Shown here: in pieces, positions 1-4,454 of the stretch
Position numbering within the stretch: position 1 is the stretch's first letter
Layout: every line of letters begins with the position of its first letter
Assembly: GCA_031259645.1 (NCBI GenBank)
Contig: JAIRLC010000104.1
Location: 1 to 6,067 of the forward strand
Source of the DNA: Prevotellaceae bacterium
Lineage (GTDB): Bacteria; Bacteroidota; Bacteroidia; Bacteroidales; UBA932
Length of the DNA: 6,067 nucleotides
Direction of reading: 5' to 3'
Notes under the pieces: generated by a model
Database searches by the model: none
What the model saw: the letters and a program-made list of their open reading frames with translations, nothing else
Told to the model about the DNA's origin: nothing
Made by a program: the position numbers and the translations under genes

Positions 1-527
1 CCACCGCCTACGACAAGTACGCCTTGCGGGCGTTTGAGGTCAACAGCATCGACTATTTGCTGAAGCCCATTCATCCGGCCCATTTGCGGCGTGCCATGGA
101 GAAATACCGGAACCTGTCGGGTGCAAAGGGCCTTGACAGCCGGGCGCTCTCGGCGCTTCTTGAGCACATCCGCAAGGAGAAGGCGGTGTACAAGTCCTGC
201 CTGCTGGTGCCCGACAAGGACAAGCTGGTGCCGCTGGCCGTAAAGGACATTGCCTACGTTTACATCGACATAAAAGCGGTGGTAGCCGTAACGCACAACA
301 CGCGCCGCCACTACCTCACGCCGTCGCTGGACACATTGATGACGCAATTGTCGCCGGAAGCGTTTTTCCGCGCCAACCGGCAGTATATCGTGGCGCGCGC
401 CGCCGTGAAAGACGTCAGCACGTGGTTCGACGACAAGCTGGCAGTAAACCTCACCGTGCCCGTTCCAGAGAAAATCTACGTGAGCAAAGCCCGCGCAAAG
501 GAATTTAAAGAATGGCTGACGAAGTGA
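1..527 (+). CDS. LytR/AlgR-family response regulator, 3' part (5' end outside window)
   Basis: This is the C-terminal part of a two-component response regulator that binds DNA through a LytTR domain. The frame is open from base 3 and reads into the window from the left, so the first in-frame TTG at 24 is not taken as the start. The first residues, TAYDKYALRAFEVNSIDYLL followed by KPI, are the end of a receiver (REC) domain: the conserved Thr/Ala switch region, the AFEVN segment and the conserved Lys before Pro. The phospho-accepting Asp lies upstream and is not seen. After a linker of about 40 residues comes a LytTR domain of about 100 residues, from CLLVPDKDKLVPLAV to near the end, including the typical FFRANRQYIV segment. 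Such genes usually sit beside a membrane histidine kinase, which would be outside the window. The stop codon is 8 nt from the stop of the convergent RNA ligase gene. The targets cannot be told. Confidence 0.93.
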   Translation, partial: TAYDKYALRAFEVNSIDYLLKPIHPAHLRRAMEKYRNLSGAKGLDSRALSALLEHIRKEKAVYKSCLLVPDKDKLVPLAVKDIAYVYIDIKAVVAVTHNTRRHYLTPSLDTLMTQLSPEAFFRANRQYIVARAAVKDVSTWFDDKLAVNLTVPVPEKIYVSKARAKEFKEWLTK

Positions 528-535
528 GCGGGCGC

Positions 536-1555
536 TTAGACTTTATACACGCCCTTAATCAAGTCGGTGGCCTGTTTATTGACATGCCGGTTCAGGATCT
601 TCTGCTCGCTTTTTTCCAACAGGGCATAGTCGCTTGCGTGTTCCTTCAGGTAGTCCTCTAAAACATCTTTGCTGAAAAGGCCTATCAGCTTGCCCATCTC
701 TTTCGGAATCGACACGTGCCCGATTTTGCTTATTACATTATTCAGCCGGTTCTCCGTGACATACGCCTCTGTCAGCGCCAACTGATTATTGAGCGCCTCG
801 CTGTATGTGGGCGCCACGAACAGCGCCGGCTGCCGCTTCTTCACCGCTTTCTTTTCGGCGAATTTGCTGTTCTTGCTCTTCAGCAACACCCGTGAGCCGT
901 TGCTGAGAAATGCCGGCTCCACCGGACGGATAACGACGCCCTCGCAAATGTTGCCTTCAATAGGCGGCAGCCCCAGCCACTCCGCAATGTGGCTCGGAAA
1001 GTCGTTCGGATACGCCAAACACTCGTCCAGCGTACCTTGAAACAACGTCTTGGCATACAAAATGCCGCCTTCTTCAAAGAAGGCGTTTGTTTCATCTACG
1101 GAAAAATATCTTCTGCTGTCCGGCCCGGTGATATAAATGTCGAATCCGTAAAACTCGTGCACAGGGCAATAATATACGCCTTTCTGAATATTCAGCACGG
1201 TCGAAAAGTTCTTTACGTCCGGGTGCGGATACTTGCCTCCGAACATTTCGCCGTAAACCAACATACTTTCCGTATCCGTATATTTCGCTTTTATCCGTTG
1301 AAACAGGCGGACGATGCGTTCCCGGTAACGTTCGAGCAATTCCTCGTAATTGTAAAACGACTCTCCGGGCTCAATCAGCCCCGTCCGTTTGGCAAATTGC
1401 ACGGTTTGGCCGTCGGTGACAAAGCTGCAATTCGCTCCATGCACCTTTTCCTGCACCACATAGGGCAGAGAGTCAAGGTGCTCAAGCCTGATTTTATCCA
1501 AGAGCTCCTTGTCGTAAGTGTTCTCTATGGAACTGTATTTTTTGAATATTAACAT
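536..1555 (-). CDS. T4 Rnl2-type RNA ligase (ATP-dependent, full length)
   Basis: This 339-residue protein should seal 3'-OH/5'-phosphate breaks in RNA, typically nicks in duplex RNA, through an enzyme-AMP intermediate. It aligns over its whole length with phage T4 Rnl2 (334 aa) as I remember that sequence. All nucleotidyltransferase motifs are visible: I, EKVHGAN with the AMP-accepting Lys37; Ia, AKRTG (Arg57); III, VYGEMFGGKY (Glu103); IIIa, FYGFDI (around 135-140); IV, EGVVIRP (Glu205); V, LLKSKNSKF (Lys226 and Lys228). The Rnl2-specific C-terminal domain is also present, with YVTENRLNNVISKIG at 265-279. The N-terminus (FKKYSSIEN) matches the family, which supports the ATG at 1555; no strong Shine-Dalgarno sequence precedes it. 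The gene starts 6 nt after the stop of the antitoxin gene, so it is probably the third gene of that operon. Its base composition (34 of 60 G+C at 901-960) is well above that of the toxin pair. The substrate is unknown; tRNA or rRNA repair is possible. Confidence 0.95.
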   Translation of the reverse strand: MLIFKKYSSIENTYDKELLDKIRLEHLDSLPYVVQEKVHGANCSFVTDGQTVQFAKRTGLIEPGESFYNYEELLERYRERIVRLFQRIKAKYTDTESMLVYGEMFGGKYPHPDVKNFSTVLNIQKGVYYCPVHEFYGFDIYITGPDSRRYFSVDETNAFFEEGGILYAKTLFQGTLDECLAYPNDFPSHIAEWLGLPPIEGNICEGVVIRPVEPAFLSNGSRVLLKSKNSKFAEKKAVKKRQPALFVAPTYSEALNNQLALTEAYVTENRLNNVISKIGHVSIPKEMGKLIGLFSKDVLEDYLKEHASDYALLEKSEQKILNRHVNKQATDLIKGVYKV

Positions 1556-1561
1556 GGCGGA

Positions 1562-1870
1562 TTATAAAGTGACTTGTAAATTTAGGTGTCCATTCAGGCC
1601 CTCACGTATTATTCTCATAAGGGTTGATATTCTAATATCGCTTGCATTATTTTCTATTCTGGATATATACGTTTTGGTTGTTCCGCATTTTTCGGCTAGA
1701 GCCTCTTGTGTTAACCCTTTTTCCTTCCGAAGCTCTTGCAACATGACACCTAATTTGAATACTTCAAATTCTTCTTCATAGTGTTCTCTACTTGCTGTTC
1801 CTCGTTGACCGTATTGACTGTCTAAGTGACTTGCAAATGATGTTAAATTACTATATGCTTTCTTTTTCAT
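1562..1870 (-). CDS. HigA-like XRE-family antitoxin
   Basis: This 102-residue protein is the likely antitoxin and autorepressor of a type II toxin-antitoxin pair. Residues about 41-95 form an XRE/Cro-type helix-turn-helix: [20 protein letters not shown], then [20 protein letters not shown] and a final LMRIIREG helix. The recognition helix is in [10 protein letters not shown]. The N-terminal 40 residues (ending [13 protein letters not shown]) match the linker found before the helix-turn-helix in Bacteroidota HigA proteins and may contact the toxin. The ATG at 1870 lies inside the toxin gene, giving a 20-nt overlap that suggests translational coupling. Toxin before antitoxin is the HigBA order. 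The RNA ligase gene begins 6 nt after its stop. The DNA is AT-rich compared with the ligase, as is common for horizontally moved toxin-antitoxin modules. The family call is firm; the partner is inferred from position. Confidence 0.92.
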   Translation of the reverse strand: MKKKAYSNLTSFASHLDSQYGQRGTASREHYEEEFEVFKLGVMLQELRKEKGLTQEALAEKCGTTKTYISRIENNASDIRISTLMRIIREGLNGHLNLQVTL

Positions 1871-2192
1871 CGAAATATTGTTTTTTGAGTTTTTCTGCTT
1901 TTTCTATTTCTTTTGACGGTGTTTTTTGTGTTTTTTTGCGAAATCCGTTGATAAGTATTATCAAATGCCCTTCATCAAAAAAACTAAATACTCTATAAAT
2001 ATCAGAACCTACTTCCACCCTTATTTCATATAGCCCCGTCGAATTTGTTATATGGGTAAGAAATTTTTGAGGGACCCGCTCAATCATTGATATGAGTTGC
2101 AATGTCCAGTTGAATTTCTTTTGTACACTTGTTGTTAGTGTATTAAAAAAATCAAGATAATAATTCTTGTAATAAAATATCTCTCTCACCAT
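1851..2192 (-). CDS. HigB/RelE-like toxin (Gp49-like family)
   Basis: This 113-residue protein resembles the phage-derived Gp49-like / HigB branch of the RelE-ParE toxin superfamily. Known members cut mRNA on the ribosome. Recognisable parts are the N-terminal strand and helix ([16 protein letters not shown]), a central [20 protein letters not shown] block carrying the basic and aromatic core residues (Arg in EIRVE, Tyr-Arg in DIYRVF), and the C-terminal [20 protein letters not shown] segment that is a hallmark of this family. The length is normal and nothing looks broken. The ATG at 2192 lies about 20 nt from the predicted transcription start and gives a standard N-terminus. The gene is first in the operon and overlaps the antitoxin by 20 nt. 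Composition is very AT-rich (16 of 60 G+C at 1861-1920, which includes the toxin's 3' end). Ribosome-dependent mRNA cleavage is inferred from the family. Confidence 0.91.
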   Translation of the reverse strand: MVREIFYYKNYYLDFFNTLTTSVQKKFNWTLQLISMIERVPQKFLTHITNSTGLYEIRVEVGSDIYRVFSFFDEGHLIILINGFRKKTQKTPSKEIEKAEKLKKQYFDEKESI

Positions 2193-2216
2193 ATTCTATT
2201 TCATTTAATCTTGACA

Positions 2217-2247
2217 CAAAGTTACCTAATTAGATAATAAAAAACAA
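2217..2247 (-). promoter_or_regulatory. Bacteroidota-type promoter for the toxin-antitoxin-ligase operon
   Basis: On the minus strand a TTG (-33 element, 2247-2245) is followed after 20 nt by a perfect -7 box TAACTTTG (2224-2217). This matches the primary-sigma promoter pattern of Bacteroidota. Transcription would start near 2210-2213, giving a leader of about 20 nt before the toxin ATG at 2192. I found no convincing second promoter inside the operon, so the antitoxin and ligase probably depend on this one. Confidence 0.75.
2222..2237. promoter_or_regulatory. Candidate antitoxin operator (16-bp inverted repeat)
   Basis: TTACCTAATTAGATAA is an inverted repeat with a perfect 8-bp core (CTAATTAG, 2226-2233) and one mismatched pair (2225/2234). 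It overlaps the first bases of the -7 box and the adjacent spacer of the toxin promoter. A bound HigA-type dimer there would block RNA polymerase, the usual autoregulation of such modules. The palindrome is seen directly; its use as an operator is inferred. AT-rich DNA gives some palindromes by chance. Confidence 0.45.
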
Positions 2248-2263
2248 TTTTTCCTGTAAAATT

Positions 2264-2295
2264 TTTGTTGTTTATAAAAAAAATTCCGAACTTCG
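2264..2295 (+). promoter_or_regulatory. Possible promoter for infC-rpmI-rplT (weak match)
   Basis: TTTG at 2264-2267 is followed after 20 nt by GAACTTCG (2288-2295). That agrees with the Bacteroidota -7 consensus TAnnTTTG at four of its six defined positions. The spacing is right and transcription would start near 2300, leaving a leader of about 50 nt. A second near-match, TAGATTTA at 2319-2326, lacks a -33 partner. Ribosomal operons can also be served by a distant upstream promoter, but here the upstream genes run the other way, so a promoter between 2193 and 2351 is expected. Confidence 0.35.
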
Positions 2296-2336
2296 CATCC
2301 TAAAACATAAAAATTATATAGATTTATTCACTAAAC

Positions 2337-2342
2337 AGGAGG
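2337..2342 (+). promoter_or_regulatory. Strong Shine-Dalgarno sequence of infC
   Basis: AGGAGG lies 9 nt before the ATA codon at 2352. I saw no other gene in the window with a comparable ribosome-binding site, which fits Bacteroidota. It locates the infC start well upstream of the first in-frame ATG/GTG/TTG-type codon (GTG at 2496). Confidence 0.7.
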
Positions 2343-2351
2343 AACCAAACT

Positions 2352-2981
2352 ATAGTAGCACCTTATAGACCGCCGCGTCCGGTATTCAGGCCGGGCAATA
2401 CTGGGAACAACAACAGTAGCAATAATAGAGCTACAAGGCCACGGCAGTTTGAAAAAAAGGAAGACGAACATCGTATCAACACCGAAATTAGAGGTGTGAC
2501 CAGTGTTCGCATTGTTGGCGACAACGTGCCTAACCCGGGTACGGTGTATCCTATAGCTGAAGCCTTGAAGATGGCACAGGGCATGGAGCTTGATTTGGTT
2601 GAAATTTCACCGAATGTTGACCCCCCTGTATGTAAAATTGTGGAGTACCAGAAATTCCTTTATCAACAGCGCAAAAAAGCGAAGGAGATGAAGTCGAATG
2701 CGCAAAAGGTGGTGATTAAGGAAATACGGTTCGGCCCGAATACCGATGAGCATGATTATCAGTTTAAGCTGAAACATGCGCAGAGTTTTTTGAGTGAAGG
2801 CTCCAAAGTGAAGTCGTATGTGTTCTTTAAGGGGCGCTCCATCATGTTTTCGGAACAGGGCGAAAAACTCCTGTTGCGCTTTGCGGTTGACCTTGAAGAA
2901 TACGGGAAAGCCGAACAATTGCCTAAGTTAGAGGGTAAGCGTATGATTATGATGATTGCCCCCATGAAAAAAATAAAGTAA
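2352..2981 (+). CDS. infC: Translation initiation factor IF-3, probable ATA start
   Basis: IF-3 binds the 30S subunit, keeps 50S away and checks the start codon and initiator tRNA. The core is unmistakable: N-domain HRINTEIRG (40-48), DLVEISPN (81-88), PPVCKI (91-96) and [15 protein letters not shown]-domain [31 protein letters not shown] and LEGKR. The first conventional start, GTG at 2496, would delete the conserved RINTEIR segment. The frame is open upstream to a stop at 2319-2321 with no ATG, GTG or TTG, and AGGAGG lies 9 nt before ATA at 2352. I therefore place the start there, giving 209 residues. The first 38 or so residues are a Pro/Arg/Asn-rich tail ([10 protein letters not shown], then NNNSSNN) absent from compact IF-3 proteins. 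A rare start codon on infC is known to permit autoregulation (AUU in E. coli), because IF-3 rejects non-canonical starts. rpmI follows after 28 nt. ATT at 2322 is an unlikely alternative start because it precedes the Shine-Dalgarno. Confidence 0.9.
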   Translation: MVAPYRPPRPVFRPGNTGNNNSSNNRATRPRQFEKKEDEHRINTEIRGVTSVRIVGDNVPNPGTVYPIAEALKMAQGMELDLVEISPNVDPPVCKIVEYQKFLYQQRKKAKEMKSNAQKVVIKEIRFGPNTDEHDYQFKLKHAQSFLSEGSKVKSYVFFKGRSIMFSEQGEKLLLRFAVDLEEYGKAEQLPKLEGKRMIMMIAPMKKIK

Positions 2982-3009
2982 ATAGTAACTAAATTTAAAT
3001 AGAATAAAA

Positions 3010-3204
3010 ATGCCTAAAATTAAAACGAACTCCGGTGCCAAAAAGCGGTTTCAGCTTACCGGATCGGGAAAAGTAAAGCGCAAACATGCGTATAAACGTC
3101 ATATTCTGACAAAAAAGACAACCAAACAAAAGCGCAACCTCACGTATGCCACTATCGTGGATAAATCCGATGAGAAACGCATCAAAGACTTGTTAGTCGC
3201 TTAA
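3010..3204 (+). CDS. rpmI: 50S ribosomal protein L35
   Basis: L35 is a small, very basic protein of the large ribosomal subunit. The 64-residue product shows the family signature at its N-terminus: [14 protein letters not shown], then [20 protein letters not shown] and KTTKQKRNL. The length is normal. It lies between infC (28 nt upstream) and rplT (73 nt downstream), the standard order in bacteria. No Shine-Dalgarno is seen before the ATG; the short spacer is A/T-rich. It is expected to be co-transcribed with infC and rplT and controlled with them. Confidence 0.98.
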   Translation: MPKIKTNSGAKKRFQLTGSGKVKRKHAYKRHILTKKTTKQKRNLTYATIVDKSDEKRIKDLLVA

Positions 3205-3225
3205 TTTTTTTATTAACCAGAATGT

Positions 3226-3257
3226 TCAGCAAAAAGATCCCGCGTGCGGGGCGCTGA
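3226..3257 (+). promoter_or_regulatory. Candidate structured RNA element between rpmI and rplT
   Basis: The 73-nt spacer can fold into a two-tier hairpin: outer stem TCAGC (3226-3230) with GCTGA (3253-3257), inner stem CCCG (3239-3242) with CGGG (3247-3250), tetraloop CGTG. An asymmetric internal loop separates the stems, with AAAAAGAT on the 5' side and GC on the 3' side. No T-run follows, so it is not a terminator. L20 represses its own operon in E. coli and Bacillus by binding mRNA structures that mimic its 23S rRNA site, so a regulatory role is plausible. I have no evidence that this hairpin resembles that site. Confidence 0.35.
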
Positions 3258-3277
3258 CTTTCGCAAAACAACATTTT

Positions 3278-3622
3278 ATGTCTCGTTCTACTAATGCGGT
3301 TGCGTCACGCGCCCGCCGCAAAAAAATTCTCAAACTTACCAAAGGTAACTTTCTGGCCCGCGCCAATGTGTGGACGGTGGCCAAAAACACTTACGAAAAA
3401 GGGTTGACCTACGCTTACCGCGATCGTAAAGTTAAAAAACGCACGTTCCGCGCCTTGTGGATACAACGTATCAACGCCGCTGTGCGCGCATACGGAATGA
3501 CGTATTCCGAGTTTATGGGCAAGGTGGCCAAGCAGAATATTGCGCTTAACCGCAAGGTGCTGGCCGATTTGGCCATGAACCACCCTAAGGCTTTCGAAGC
3601 AGTGGTAAAATCCTTGAAATAA
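3278..3622 (+). CDS. rplT: 50S ribosomal protein L20
   Basis: L20 binds 23S rRNA early in 50S assembly and, in studied bacteria, represses translation of the rpmI-rplT mRNA. The 114-residue protein has the family hallmarks: [13 protein letters not shown] at 8-20, NVWTVAKN at 30-37, [20 protein letters not shown] and [16 protein letters not shown], then a C-terminal globular part. One oddity is at residues 24-29. Bacteroidota L20 proteins, as I remember them, read about YFGRRK there, whereas this one has NFLARA, losing two basic residues and a Gly in the rRNA-contacting N-terminal arm. The gene is last in the infC operon and is followed by an intrinsic terminator. No Shine-Dalgarno is visible before the ATG. 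Confidence 0.97.
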   Translation: MSRSTNAVASRARRKKILKLTKGNFLARANVWTVAKNTYEKGLTYAYRDRKVKKRTFRALWIQRINAAVRAYGMTYSEFMGKVAKQNIALNRKVLADLAMNHPKAFEAVVKSLK

Positions 3623-3687
3623 AGGCGAACAAAGGAATTCGGCACAGGGCTGAATGAGCCAGTTTCCTGAAGCTGAATGACGACTTG

Positions 3688-3718
3688 AATACGGAATACT
3701 CATTCCGTATTTTTTTTT
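3688..3718 (+). terminator. Intrinsic terminator of the infC-rpmI-rplT operon
   Basis: A perfect 10-bp stem, AATACGGAAT (3688-3697) with ATTCCGTATT (3702-3711), closes a 4-nt loop (ACTC) and runs into nine consecutive T (3710-3718). The T-run is on the plus strand only, so it should stop transcription coming from rplT, 66 nt upstream, but not the opposing transcript. Confidence 0.9.
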
Positions 3719-3729
3719 CGTAAAACGCG

Positions 3730-3784
3730 ATATCCCTTGCCATGTGGTAGCGTTCCATCCGCAAGGCCGCCATGGAGCGGATAT
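3730..3784. repeat. Overlapping inverted repeats between rplT terminator and the membrane-protein gene
   Basis: Several complementary arms overlap here: ATATCC (3730-3735) with GGATAT (3779-3784); CTTGC (3736-3740) with GCAAG (3761-3765); and, excluding these, ATCCGC (3757-3762) with GCGGAT (3777-3782) or TCCAT (3754-3758) with ATGGA (3772-3776). The first two sets can stack into one long structure. It lies just past the stop codon (3799) of the minus-strand gene and might help end or protect that transcript. The rest of the 3623-3798 gap holds only the rplT terminator and a 9-bp direct repeat (GCTGAATGA at 3649 and 3672). Confidence 0.4.
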
Positions 3785-3798
3785 GTGCATATTTGTGT

Positions 3799-4212
3799 TT
3801 ATGCCTCATCATTTTCGTCTTTAACGGCGGCCGGTTTCTCCTGATGCAAATCCGGCGACGCGGGATTGAAAAATATCTTTAGAAAAAAACGCACCATCCG
3901 GTTGGTGAAAATATGTTTACGCCACAACAGTACAAGGGTGGATAAACAAGCGATAAATCCACCGATGATAAACATGGCGCCTGCCGGCGAACGGAGCGCC
4001 TGTCCCAGCCAATAAGTAAAGCCGGCCATTATAAACAGGAACGCGCACATGAACAATAGCATGCCGATAATAACGCTGAACAACAAACCGGAAGAAGAGG
4101 AGAGGTGATCGACTGCCCGTAATTTCAGTGCATCAAATCGCAAATTGATATATTCCCTCACATCGCCAAACAAGTGTCCCAATTGTGAAATTTTATCTTC
4201 TGCGCCCATCAT
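3799..4212 (-). CDS. Small two-helix membrane protein, holin-III-like (DUF1469 / phage holin family)
   Basis: This 137-residue protein has an amphipathic N-terminal region (about 1-40), two hydrophobic helices (about 42-66 and 76-97) joined by a short loop containing RSPAGA, and a charged, Pro-rich C-terminal tail. That layout matches the PF07332 'putative holin III' family that is common in chromosomes of Bacteroidota and other phyla. Despite the name there are no lysis or phage genes nearby, so a cell-envelope role is more likely than phage lysis; its function is not known. Translation may begin at either of two adjacent ATG codons (4212 or 4209). It follows the YtxH-like gene with only 2 nt between stop and start, so the two are almost certainly translated from one mRNA. 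Confidence 0.8.
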   Translation of the reverse strand: MMGAEDKISQLGHLFGDVREYINLRFDALKLRAVDHLSSSSGLLFSVIIGMLLFMCAFLFIMAGFTYWLGQALRSPAGAMFIIGGFIACLSTLVLLWRKHIFTNRMVRFFLKIFFNPASPDLHQEKPAAVKDENDEA

Positions 4213-4214
4213 TG

Positions 4215-4430
4215 TTATGCTTTATTGCCGGCCGGCTCTTCCTTCTTCCCTGGATGGATAAAGTGGTCTATTTTGTTGCTCAATTTGTCAAATTCCTTAC
4301 TGAACAGGTCGGACATGGCTTTACGCGCTTCCGCCCCTTTTTCGGTAGTAAACAGTAAAGTTGCCGCCGCACCTATGGCTGCGCCGCCTAAAAAGGCAAT
4401 CAAAGTTGTGTTTGAAGTTTTCATATTCAT
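4215..4430 (-). CDS. YtxH domain-containing small membrane protein
   Basis: This 71-residue protein has an N-terminal Gly/Ala-rich membrane helix (about 9-28, LIAFLGGAAIGAAATLLFTT), then EKGAEARKAMSDLF and a charged, helical tail, DKLSNKIDHFIHPGKKEEP. This is the YtxH family pattern (PF12732): a short glycine-zipper-like helix followed by a K/E-rich segment. YtxH proteins are often linked to general stress or envelope functions, but no precise role is established. Starts at 4430 or at the second Met (4424) are both possible. It is the first gene of a pair with the holin-III-like gene. Its start is 24 nt from that of the divergent DUF2520 gene, so its promoter must lie partly within that gene's coding region. 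Confidence 0.82.
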   Translation of the reverse strand: MNMKTSNTTLIAFLGGAAIGAAATLLFTTEKGAEARKAMSDLFSKEFDKLSNKIDHFIHPGKKEEPAGNKA

Positions 4431-4439
4431 ATTTTTTTG

Positions 4440-4447
4440 TAAATTTG
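4440..4447 (+). promoter_or_regulatory. -7 box of a promoter for the DUF2520-kdsC pair, very short leader
   Basis: TAAATTTG is a perfect match to the Bacteroidota -7 consensus and ends only 7 nt before the ATG at 4455. Transcription would start around 4451-4453, giving a leaderless or nearly leaderless mRNA. The -33 element is poor: the nearest TTTG (4411-4414) is 25 nt upstream rather than about 20. The site also lies in the 24-nt gap between two divergent start codons. Confidence 0.5.
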
Positions 4448-4454
4448 CACTTTC

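Noticed and set aside
24..26. TTG at 24 as the true start of the response regulator
   Set aside because: The upstream codons encode TAYDKYA, part of the conserved receiver domain, so the gene simply extends beyond the window.
530..554. GGGCG/CGCCC inverted repeat between the convergent response regulator and ligase genes, as a two-way terminator
   Set aside because: The stem is only 5 bp with a 15-nt loop and no T-run on either strand.
789..1552. Plus-strand reading frames opposite the RNA ligase gene
   Set aside because: They are antisense shadows of a gene whose complete set of catalytic motifs fixes the coding strand and frame.
1577..1584. TAAATTTA on the minus strand, 21 nt before the RNA ligase start, as a separate ligase promoter
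   Set aside because: It lacks the final G of the -7 consensus, has no TTG at the expected distance, and is a simple AT palindrome within the antitoxin coding sequence.
3635..3649. GAATTCGGCACAGGG, similar to an EcoRI cDNA-cloning adaptor
   Set aside because: The match is imperfect and the sequence around it is continuous and consistent with natural intergenic DNA, so cloning artefact is unlikely.
3585..3812. A 75-codon minus-strand reading frame (begins MMRHKHKYAH) overlapping the end of rplT and its terminator
   Set aside because: It runs antisense through the terminator hairpin and the 3' end of rplT, starts inside the end of the holin-III-like gene in another frame, and shows no family features.
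3799..4430. Prophage lysis cassette, suggested by the holin-III family name
   Set aside because: No endolysin, structural or integrase genes are nearby; the YtxH plus DUF1469 pair is a common chromosomal membrane-protein pair.
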